From: Lachnospiraceae bacterium
Lineage (GTDB): Bacteria > Bacillota > Clostridia > Lachnospirales > Lachnospiraceae
Direction: 5' to 3'
Length of the DNA stretch: 43,898 nt
Assembly (NCBI GenBank): GCA_024681795.1
Contig: JAILAD010000043.1
Span: 1-43,898, forward strand
Each line of letters opens with the position of its first letter. Position 1 is the stretch's first letter. The notes below the pieces were generated by a model. That model had not been told where the DNA came from. It worked only from the letters and a program-made list of their open reading frames with translations, and searched no databases. Below are positions 35,671 to 42,314 of this stretch, piece by piece. The position numbers and the translations under genes were made by a program.

Positions 35671-35775
35671 CTACGCCTTCTTTGATAATCTGATTACGGT
35701 AGTGTGCTTTTTTTCTTTTCTCCCGCTCGCATTACCGGAATTTTTCTTTGCTTTTGTGTTTTCAATCACGATCAT
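35671..35775 (-). CDS. Small basic 34-residue ORF between fabZ and fabD
   Basis: ATG 35775 is preceded by a very good ribosome site (CGGAGGGAATAAAA), and the frame runs to TAG at 35671-35673. The peptide begins MIVIENTKAKKNSGNA and is rich in Lys and Arg, with no membrane helix and no known domain. It ends nine bases before fabD, whose own ribosome site is weak. It may be a true small protein or a leader that couples fabD translation. Confidence 0.5.
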   Translation of the reverse strand: MIVIENTKAKKNSGNASGRKEKKHTTVIRLSKKA

Positions 35776-35790
35776 TTTTATTCCCTCCGT

Positions 35791-35841
35791 GTAATGGGGT
35801 CAGGCACCATTACGTTTTGTAACGGGGTCAGGCACCATTAC
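35791..35841. repeat. Pair of REP-like hairpin repeats
   Basis: Two 23-bp copies (35791-35813 and 35819-35841), identical but for one base, are separated by five bases. Each is a hairpin with arms GTAATGG/CCATTAC (GTAACGG in the second) around GGTCAGGCA. The core GGTGCCTGACCCC on the minus strand resembles REP-type repeats mobilised by RAYT transposases in other bacteria; no such transposase is in the window. They sit in the only wide gap between fabZ and fabD. Confidence 0.65.
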
Positions 35842-35855
35842 ATTTTTTAAAATTA

Positions 35856-36299
35856 TTATGAATAAATGGTTTCCCTGTCAACCGCGCAGAATGCAAGTCT
35901 TCCTTTGGCTCTCAGGCCTCCGTCCACATTAACTTTTGCATCAAATTTGACCAATCCCGCTCCGCCGGACTCCTTGGTTACCTCGATGGTCAGCGTATCT
36001 CCCGGAATGACCGGTTTTACGAATTTAAAATCATCGACCTTTAAGAGTACCCAGATTTTGCTTTCATCCGTACCTTCCGATTCGATGGTTACGGAGCAGA
36101 GCTGTGCACACGCTTCCACAATCAGCACACCCGGCATAATCGGTGCATTGGGAAAATGTCCCATAAAATACGGCTCGTTGATGGATACGTTCTTAATCCC
36201 CTTCGCATATTCGCCGTCGCGGATTTCTTCGATTTTTTCAATCATCTGAAAAGGGGGACGCTGCTTAATTCTCTTCTGTACTTCATTAATGTTCATCAT
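35856..36299 (-). CDS. fabZ: 3-hydroxyacyl-ACP dehydratase FabZ
   Basis: A 147-residue hot-dog-fold dehydratase of normal length. It has FMGHFPNAPIMPGVLIVEAC with catalytic His48 and Glu62. It removes water from 3-hydroxyacyl-ACP to give the trans-2-enoyl form. The start ATG 36299 follows GGAGG by nine bases and lies 18 bases after fabG. No enoyl reductase gene accompanies it. Confidence 0.94.
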   Translation of the reverse strand: MMNINEVQKRIKQRPPFQMIEKIEEIRDGEYAKGIKNVSINEPYFMGHFPNAPIMPGVLIVEACAQLCSVTIESEGTDESKIWVLLKVDDFKFVKPVIPGDTLTIEVTKESGGAGLVKFDAKVNVDGGLRAKGRLAFCAVDRETIYS

Positions 36300-36317
36300 C
36301 GTTTTCTGCCTCCGTTC

Positions 36318-37067
36318 TTACAGGGATAATCCGCCGTCCAAAACAATTACCTGGCCGGTCAGATAGGAACATGCATCCGATGCAAGCATTGCAACCACGT
36401 CACCGACTTCCTCGGGACGACCGAATCTCTTTAAGGGAATTTCTCCCAGATACTGCTCTTTTTTATCTTCCGGAAGTTTATCCACCATATCGGTTGCGAT
36501 AAATCCCGGTGCTACGGCATTTACACGGATTCCGTAAGGAGCCAGTTCCTTTGCCATCGTTGCGGTCATGGAGTTAACCGCACCCTTTGTGGACGAATAT
36601 ACGCTCTGCCCCGGTACCGCAAGTTTGGAACTTACGGAAGACATATTGATAATGCATCCTTTTTTCTTGGAAAACATCTTCAGTGCCGCCTGCTGGGAGC
36701 AGTATAAATAACCCTTAATATTCAGGTCGAGACACTTGTCAATCGCATCCGGCGTCATCATAAGAACAAATTCGTCCTGTACGATTCCGGCATTGTTTAC
36801 CAGAACATCGATTTTTCCGTATGTCTTGGTAACCTCACGCATCATTGCCTTTACTTCGTTTAAATCACCGACGTTTGCCTTGATTTTCATGGCATCGCTG
36901 CCTGCTTCTTTGATCAGGTTAACAACCTCATCCGCTGCCGCCTCGTTGGAATTGTAATTCACAACTACGGTAAATCCCGCTTTTCCGAGAGCAACCGCAC
37001 AGGCTCTGCCGATTCCTCTTGAAGCACCCGTAACCAGTGCTACTTTGATTTCTTTGTTCTCTTCCAT
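36318..37067 (-). CDS. fabG: 3-oxoacyl-ACP reductase FabG
   Basis: A 249-residue short-chain dehydrogenase. The NADPH motif TGASRGIG is at 13-20 and NNAG at 91-94. The catalytic tetrad is Asn116, Ser144, Tyr157 and Lys161 (VYSSTKG). Family-typical VNAVAPGFIATDM and the C-terminal LTGQVIVLDGGLSL are present. It reduces 3-oxoacyl-ACP. The start ATG 37067 follows AGGAG. The 95-base gap to the ketosynthase gene upstream holds short direct repeats. Confidence 0.94.
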   Translation of the reverse strand: MEENKEIKVALVTGASRGIGRACAVALGKAGFTVVVNYNSNEAAADEVVNLIKEAGSDAMKIKANVGDLNEVKAMMREVTKTYGKIDVLVNNAGIVQDEFVLMMTPDAIDKCLDLNIKGYLYCSQQAALKMFSKKKGCIINMSSVSSKLAVPGQSVYSSTKGAVNSMTATMAKELAPYGIRVNAVAPGFIATDMVDKLPEDKKEQYLGEIPLKRFGRPEEVGDVVAMLASDACSYLTGQVIVLDGGLSL

Positions 37068-37111
37068 TTTCTGCTCCTCTTATACGGTTTACTAAAAACC
37101 GTTCTCCGTTT

Positions 37112-37160
37112 CTGCCGTTATAAAAATCACTGCCGTTATAAAATTTCTGCCGTTACAAAT
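37112..37160. repeat. Three short direct repeats between the ketosynthase gene and fabG
   Basis: CTGCCGTTA followed by TAAA or CAAA occurs at 37112, 37130 and 37147, a spacing of 17-18 bases. On the transcribed strand the unit reads TTATAACGGCAG. It may be replication slippage or a protein-binding array; no further structure is evident. Confidence 0.5.
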
Positions 37161-37162
37161 CC

Positions 37163-39538
37163 TTATGCTTTCTTAAGAACAACCGCGCTGTAGCTTCCGC
37201 CGGCACCGACTGCAACAACAAGGATATTTTTAAATCCGGCAGTATCCACTTCTTTTTCTTCCACACCGTTTTCAAAGAAAAATGCCTTCTGTTTTGCGGG
37301 AAGCTCTCCGGACAGGGTAAGTGCCGCATGTGCCACGCTTAACGTTGCTGCTGCCGATCTTGCTTCTCCGACGAATTCCCTTACGTTAATTACCGGTTTC
37401 TTTCCGCCGAAAAGTTCTTTGTTTACGGAAATTTCAATGTCATCCACATCCTTGCAGCCGTTACCGAGACCGTATATGGCATCCACTTCATCCGCACTGA
37501 TTCCCGCCATTGCAAGTGCCTTTTCCGCAGCACTCTTAAGACCTGCTTCAGAACCTTTTACGGTGCCGTATTTTACACCTTCATGCGTCATTCCGTAACC
37601 TGCAACACGCGCATATTTCTTCGCACCGTGCTTTGCCGCACTCTCTGCATTTTCAAGTGCTACGGATACGGAACCGTCGGACAGTGTCATACCGGTTTCT
37701 CCGTAAAGTTTTGCGTTACCCGCAGCTACAAGACCGAGCTGTGTGTATAATTTTTCCATAACTGCGGAGTTTTCATCCGTACCGGTTGCAAGCATACCCT
37801 GAGCACGGTTCTGCTTAATCTCATGATATGCATACGCCACACTCTGAAGTCCCGACTGGCTTCCGTTGGTAACCGTTACATTGTATCCGCGAAGTCCGGT
37901 CTTAATGGATAAATAACCGCCTGCCGCATTGTATACGGTATTCGGGAAATTGAACGCGGAACCGTTCTCGTTTCCTTCTTTTGCAATATGGTCTTCAAAC
38001 TCATATACGGTGGTAAGAGGACCGTCTCCGGTACCGATAATCATACCGTAATCCTCTTCTTTTCCTTCTTCCAAAACAATTCCCGCATCCTTTAATGCTT
38101 CCAGACCGGAAACCACCTGAATCAGGCTGAACTTGTCAAGTTTACGGAAGAATGCCATTTTAATATCGAATTTATCAAAGTCTTCTTTTCCGACTTCACA
38201 CTTTGCGGAATTTCCTTCAACCTTTGCGCCTTCGCTAATTTTACCGATATAATTTTCAACGCCGTTTCCGAGAGGTGATACGATTCCGAGACCGGTAATA
38301 TATACTTCGGAATCGTTTTCGGTTTCTTTCACGTCGCCTGCTTCACGTGCAAAAATCACGCTCGCGTTGCTTCCGCCGAATGCGAAATTATTGGACATAA
38401 CCGCCTTCAAATCTTTCTCTTTAGCGGTATTCGGCATAAAATCAATGTCGCCGGCTTTCTCTTTTAATACTTCCAAATCCTCATCGGAGTATCCGATTGT
38501 AGGAGGAACCTTTCCTTCCGTCAGTGCCTTGATGGAATAAACCGCTTCGATTGCACCCGCAGCACCGAGACAATGGCCCACCATTGCTTTTACGGAACTT
38601 ACGGCCAATTCTCCGCCTGCATTGTCGAAAATTGTATGTAAGGATAAAAATTCCGCCTCGTCATTTTTTGCTGTTCCCGTACCGTGTGCATTCACATATC
38701 CGATATCCGATTTCTTTAATCCGGACATATCGATTGCACGGTTGATTGCATACATCTGTCCGATTCCGTCAGGACGCGGAGCCGTAATATGATGTGCATC
38801 GGAGCTGATTCCGGCTGCAAGAACATCACAGTAAATCTTTGCGCCGCGCTTCATTGCATGTTCATAAGACTCTACAATCATTGCTCCGGCACCTTCTCCG
38901 AGTGTAATACCGTTTGAATGATTAAACGGGGAACAGGGATTCTCAGATAATGCATGGAGTGCATGGAAACCGGAAAAAGGTACGGATGCAAATGCATCGG
39001 CACCGCCTACAATAAAGGCATCCGCAACACCGGCACGAATCAGCTCACAGGCATAAGCAACGGAAATTGCACCTGCTGCACAGGCATTTCCGACATTCGT
39101 AATCACGCCTTTTGCTCCGAACTTCGTAGCTACGTTATTTGCAATCGGAGAAATCGTCATCTTATTGATGTCTTCCGTTTTCTCTCCGTTTTTAATATAT
39201 TCCTCAATGCTTACCACACCGCCGACGCAGCTTCCCATAATAACACCGAAACGGGTCGCATCCTCAATATTTCCGTCAATTCCGGAATCGTTGAATGCTT
39301 CTTCGGAAGCTTTCAGACAAAGCACGGAAACTCTGTCCACCTCCTTGTTTTCCGGAAGGTCAAAATCAATTTCCGCACCCAGATTCGCATAGCAGTTGTC
39401 AGCATTAACGCTTTTTACATGATCGATTCCGCTCTTTCCGGCAAGTGCATTTTCCCAGCACTCTTCCACATTGGCTCCGATTGCGTTCACCATTCCGAGT
39501 CCTGTCACAACGCATCTGGTATTTAACTGTTTTCCCAT
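37163..39538 (-). CDS. Fused ketosynthase and chain-length-factor-like protein
   Basis: A 791-residue protein made of two complete FabF-like domains. ATG 39538 is chosen over GTG 39544 because AAGGAG lies eight bases before it. Domain 1 (about 1-400) has the condensing-enzyme triad Cys153 (GNACAAG), His285 (NAHGTGT) and His322 (MVGHCLGAAG). Domain 2 (about 412-791, from VYITGLGIVSPLGNG) keeps the fold motifs (FPNTVYNAAGG, GTDENSA) but has NGSQSGLQ in place of the Cys, LGNGCKDVDD instead of NAHGTGT, and FVGEARSAAA instead of GHxxGAAG. All three catalytic residues are gone, as in chain-length factors of type II polyketide synthases. It probably forms a KS-CLF heterodimer within one chain. No such fusion is expected of a housekeeping FabF. 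Confidence 0.93.
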   Translation of the reverse strand: MGKQLNTRCVVTGLGMVNAIGANVEECWENALAGKSGIDHVKSVNADNCYANLGAEIDFDLPENKEVDRVSVLCLKASEEAFNDSGIDGNIEDATRFGVIMGSCVGGVVSIEEYIKNGEKTEDINKMTISPIANNVATKFGAKGVITNVGNACAAGAISVAYACELIRAGVADAFIVGGADAFASVPFSGFHALHALSENPCSPFNHSNGITLGEGAGAMIVESYEHAMKRGAKIYCDVLAAGISSDAHHITAPRPDGIGQMYAINRAIDMSGLKKSDIGYVNAHGTGTAKNDEAEFLSLHTIFDNAGGELAVSSVKAMVGHCLGAAGAIEAVYSIKALTEGKVPPTIGYSDEDLEVLKEKAGDIDFMPNTAKEKDLKAVMSNNFAFGGSNASVIFAREAGDVKETENDSEVYITGLGIVSPLGNGVENYIGKISEGAKVEGNSAKCEVGKEDFDKFDIKMAFFRKLDKFSLIQVVSGLEALKDAGIVLEEGKEEDYGMIIGTGDGPLTTVYEFEDHIAKEGNENGSAFNFPNTVYNAAGGYLSIKTGLRGYNVTVTNGSQSGLQSVAYAYHEIKQNRAQGMLATGTDENSAVMEKLYTQLGLVAAGNAKLYGETGMTLSDGSVSVALENAESAAKHGAKKYARVAGYGMTHEGVKYGTVKGSEAGLKSAAEKALAMAGISADEVDAIYGLGNGCKDVDDIEISVNKELFGGKKPVINVREFVGEARSAAATLSVAHAALTLSGELPAKQKAFFFENGVEEKEVDTAGFKNILVVAVGAGGSYSAVVLKKA

Positions 39539-39569
39539 TTTCACTACTCCTTATTGTTGTTATATATTG

Positions 39570-39585
39570 AACTACAATTGTAGTT
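39570..39585. promoter_or_regulatory. Perfect 16-bp palindrome upstream of the ketosynthase gene
   Basis: AACTACAATTGTAGTT lies 31 bases before the ketosynthase ATG and is flanked by AT-rich TATAAC-like sequences. It looks like an operator for a dimeric regulator of MarR or TetR type. A strong -35 is not seen. Confidence 0.5.
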
Positions 39586-39612
39586 ATATTCATTTTCATG
39601 CTGTTATATTAA

Positions 39613-39656
39613 ACGGCGTTCGGCATAATTTCACTTTATGCCGCTCATGCCGCCGT
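39613..39656 (-). other. Nested hairpin in the ACP-ketosynthase gap
   Basis: An outer stem ACGGCG/CGCCGT encloses CGGCATAA/TTATGCCG; TTTAATAT follows on the minus strand. It could be a partial terminator or RNA-processing site that sets the ratio of ACP to ketosynthase. A second 8-bp stem (GGGGACTG/CAGTTCCC) lies just upstream, at about 39689-39715. Confidence 0.45.
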
Positions 39657-39729
39657 ACCGGACTCATTATGAATCCGCCACAGATGTCCGGGAACTGCAT
39701 TTCATACAGTCCCCAAACACTTTTTAAAA

Positions 39730-39981
39730 CTATTCCATATGCTCGATTACATATTTGGTCAGGCTTGTGATGTTGAAGAAATGCTCTTTTGCAACACCGG
39801 TCATGGCTACACCGAACTCGCTGTCGATGCAGGAAATAATTTCAAGAGAATCTACGGAGTCAAGTCCGATTCCGTCACCGAAAAGTGCGATTTCATAATC
39901 CAGTTCTTCCTCGGGAATTCTTAAATTCTCTACCAGCATTCCTTTGATTTTCTCTGCTACCTGAAGCTCTTTTTCGTTCAT
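39730..39981 (-). CDS. Acyl carrier protein
   Basis: An 83-residue acidic helical protein. The phosphopantetheine site is GIGLDSVDSLEI with Ser42. The FGDGIGLDSVDSLEI form is closer to carrier proteins of specialised polyene or polyketide pathways than to the usual AcpP, whose motif is GADSLDTVE; this is a pattern judgement. The start ATG 39981 follows AAAAGGA. The next gene is the KS-CLF fusion. Confidence 0.93.
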   Translation of the reverse strand: MNEKELQVAEKIKGMLVENLRIPEEELDYEIALFGDGIGLDSVDSLEIISCIDSEFGVAMTGVAKEHFFNITSLTKYVIEHME

Positions 39982-40090
39982 TTTGATACCATCCTTTTCT
40001 TTACTTAATCTTTTAAAGTTACTCTATTTAAAACCGGTTTCCCGGATTTAAACCTTTTTCATCCGGACGAATTATAAAGTATCCGTCTGG

Positions 40091-40762
40091 CTAATCTTTC
40101 GTATCTTCCTTTATTTCCTCCGACTCGTCCGTTGCATGTTTCAGATTTCCGTATTTCTTTTTTAAAAGAAGAATGCTTTTCTTACACTGCGCCGCATGTT
40201 TTTTCAGGACTGCGGAAGGTCTTCCCTCTTCCTTAAGGTTCGGTGTCTGCGGCTTTCCGATAATAATTCTCGTAAAATGAAACGGTTTCATTTTGTTATC
40301 GATGCAAATCGGCACAAGCGGTACACCGGACTGTTTGGAAAGCATCAGAAATCCCGGTTTGAATTCCAGCATCTTTCCGTCCTTGCTGGTATGTCCTTCC
40401 GGAAAGAAATAAATGCTTCTTCCCTTTTCGAGTGCCTCCACTCCCTTGAAAATCCAGGAAGTATCCATCTGCTGCCGGTCAATCGGGATGTACCTGAGAT
40501 TCCGGAAAAGCCAGTTTAATGCTTTCCTTTCATACCAGTCCTTTCCGACAAAAATATAAACATTGTACTTTGTAAGAAGGGAGGTCATATAAAGACCGTC
40601 GGAATATCCGGTATGATTGGAATAAATCAGACAGGGTTTCTTTAACACCTGAACGGTTGCAGCTTTATCTTCCCAGACAATTTTGGTCGGGTAAATCAGG
40701 CGAAGCACCGGAATTGCAATACAGTATATAACCTTTACCACTGCCTTAATGAGTGGTTCCAT
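40091..40762 (-). CDS. PlsC-like 1-acylglycerol-3-phosphate-type acyltransferase
   Basis: A 223-residue protein. ATG 40762 follows AAGGAAG; the extra 19 codons of the open frame overlap the reductase gene and are dropped. An N-terminal hydrophobic segment is followed by the HX4D motif NHTGYSD (His50, Asp55), then IPIDRQQM, and FPEGHTS at 120-126. Members transfer acyl chains from ACP or CoA to glycerolipids. Placed beside the ACP and ketosynthase, it may move the finished chain onto a lipid. Confidence 0.9.
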   Translation of the reverse strand: MEPLIKAVVKVIYCIAIPVLRLIYPTKIVWEDKAATVQVLKKPCLIYSNHTGYSDGLYMTSLLTKYNVYIFVGKDWYERKALNWLFRNLRYIPIDRQQMDTSWIFKGVEALEKGRSIYFFPEGHTSKDGKMLEFKPGFLMLSKQSGVPLVPICIDNKMKPFHFTRIIIGKPQTPNLKEEGRPSAVLKKHAAQCKKSILLLKKKYGNLKHATDESEEIKEDTKD

Positions 40763-40781
40763 ACTCTTTTCTTCCTTTTCG

Positions 40782-41531
40782 TTAGTTGAATTTACCGTAA
40801 GGCCCGACACCTGGTTCATCCCAGTTCATATTGATTGCCTGCGCAAAGGTATTGTGTCCGAGCATCGGAATCTCCAGTTTTTTCATTGTCTCATTGCTGA
40901 TGCATCCGTTTACGACAAATTCCTTTCCCGCGTCGGTAAATTTGGTAAGATAACGTTTCACTTTATTTTCAAATGTTTTTTCGGCCAGCATTCCGCCCTG
41001 CGGTGCGGTAATCAGGATATATCCGTTCGGTCCGCAGATACGGTCAAACTGAAGTCTGACGGAATCATAGCAGTCCACGGTTTCCTCGTAGCCACAGGCT
41101 GAAATCAGAACAAGTTTCTTCTGCATCAGTTCCGGAAAACGCATTTCATGCAGAAATCTGCCCGTTGACTCATCACCGTTCACTGCACGATATTCCGAAA
41201 CATAGCAGATCATCCGGTCCATAAAAGCTTTTAACTTCGAAGGCAGTCCGAAAAAATAAAGCGGGAACGATTCTATAATCACGTCGCTTTCCATGATTTT
41301 CTCCCGGATTTCATCCATATCATCATGAATCACACATTTTCCTTTGGAATTCTTCCAACAGCAGAAACATCCGTGACAATGGTCGATTTGTTTATCTTTC
41401 AGAAAAATCTCTTCAACGACGGTATTCTCTTCTCCGTTTTGCTCAACCATACCCTGCACAAATGCCCGGGCAACTTTCAGAGAGGAACTACCTTCGCCTC
41501 TTAAGCTTCCGTTCAGTAGTAAAATACGCAT
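40782..41531 (-). CDS. Flavodoxin-type NAD(P)H-dependent FMN oxidoreductase
   Basis: A 249-residue protein from ATG 41531 behind GAAAGGGTG; the 18 extra upstream codons overlap the promoter. It has the FMN loop LLNGSLRGEGSS, then a Cys-rich stretch HCHGCFCCWKNSKGKC (Cys52, 55, 57, 58, 66) followed by DDMDEI, as in flavodoxin-family iron-sulfur or FMN oxidoreductases. PLYFFGLPSKLKAFMDRM is the family's second binding segment. It is the first gene of the ketosynthase operon. Whether it acts on the acyl chain is unknown. Confidence 0.85.
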   Translation of the reverse strand: MRILLLNGSLRGEGSSSLKVARAFVQGMVEQNGEENTVVEEIFLKDKQIDHCHGCFCCWKNSKGKCVIHDDMDEIREKIMESDVIIESFPLYFFGLPSKLKAFMDRMICYVSEYRAVNGDESTGRFLHEMRFPELMQKKLVLISACGYEETVDCYDSVRLQFDRICGPNGYILITAPQGGMLAEKTFENKVKRYLTKFTDAGKEFVVNGCISNETMKKLEIPMLGHNTFAQAINMNWDEPGVGPYGKFN

Positions 41532-41553
41532 TTTTTCACCCTTTCTCGCCAAC

Positions 41554-41582
41554 ATTATATTGCCAAAAATCGAATGTGTCTT
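41554..41582 (-). promoter_or_regulatory. Promoter of the ketosynthase-type operon
   Basis: A perfect -10 TATAAT (41554-41559), 17-bp spacer and -35 AAGACA (41577-41582), 22 bases before the reductase ATG and after the TetR terminator. It starts the run reductase, PlsC, ACP, KS-CLF, FabG, FabZ, FabD, AccDA. Confidence 0.65.
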
Positions 41583-41609
41583 CAATATACATTATGGTTT
41601 AATTTGCAT

Positions 41610-41641
41610 AAAAATTAGGCACTCGAAGCTCGAGTGCCTAA
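41610..41641 (-). terminator. Terminator of the TetR gene
   Basis: The 12-bp perfect stem TTAGGCACTCGA/TCGAGTGCCTAA with a 3-base loop (41615-41641) is followed by a T run on the minus strand. It separates the TetR transcript from the biosynthetic operon. Confidence 0.85.
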
Positions 41642-41703
41642 ACATTATGTAAACCAAATTATCTCTTATACCATTTATGAGTCATTTATCTTTCTTTCCC
41701 TGC

Positions 41704-42303
41704 TCAGTTCTTCTTTTTTCCGGATTCTTTGGCCATATTATGAAGGATATGTTCTGCAATTCCGTCCATCATAACAATCGCCTGTTCCATGGTTTTTGCC
41801 GGATCGTCTCCGCGTTTTCCGCGGATCCAGTCCACCGTTGTTTCCGAAAACATTTTTGCAAACAGATACGCGGCCACATCTCTCTGTTCTCTGGTTAATG
41901 TAAGGCCCTCTTCCCTGTACATGTTATCTACATACCGGTCAATCTGTCTTCTGGCAGGCTGATACGCCAGATCCGACATATAATCTCCGAATGCGTCACG
42001 TCCCATGGACTGGTAGAGATTTTTGATAAAAACCTCATTTTTCTTTGCATACTGTCCCATAAAACGAAGACTTGAAATCCATCCGTTCTCTTCTAAGAAC
42101 ATGCTGTCCGGAAATAATTTCTCCGACTTTGAATAAATAAGCTCCTCCATCAGGGAATATACATCCTGGAAATAATAATAGAATGTATTTCTGTTAATTC
42201 CGCAATGTTTGGAAATCATTGTCACGGAAATTTTCTCAATCGGAACCGTCTGGGATAATTCTATAAAACTGTCAATAATGGCTTTTTTCGTAAACTGACT
42301 CAT
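41704..42303 (-). CDS. TetR-family regulator
   Basis: A 199-residue protein. The helix-turn-helix (KISVTMISKHCGINRNTFYY) is followed by YFQDVYSLMEELI, the TetR signature, and then an all-helical ligand domain with a Lys-rich end. ATG 42303 follows AGGAG. It lies 11 bases after the low-complexity zinc-ribbon gene, so it is in that operon. Its position directly before the acyl-carrier operon makes it a possible regulator of it; the palindrome at 39570 is one possible target. Confidence 0.9.
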   Translation of the reverse strand: MSQFTKKAIIDSFIELSQTVPIEKISVTMISKHCGINRNTFYYYFQDVYSLMEELIYSKSEKLFPDSMFLEENGWISSLRFMGQYAKKNEVFIKNLYQSMGRDAFGDYMSDLAYQPARRQIDRYVDNMYREEGLTLTREQRDVAAYLFAKMFSETTVDWIRGKRGDDPAKTMEQAIVMMDGIAEHILHNMAKESGKKKN

Positions 42304-42314
42304 AATCTCCTACA

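Noticed and set aside
41590..41660. TGGTTTA/TAAACCA inverted repeat flanking the TetR terminator
   Set aside because: Seven-bp arms about 50 bases apart in AT-rich DNA can arise by chance, and there is no other sign of an element end.
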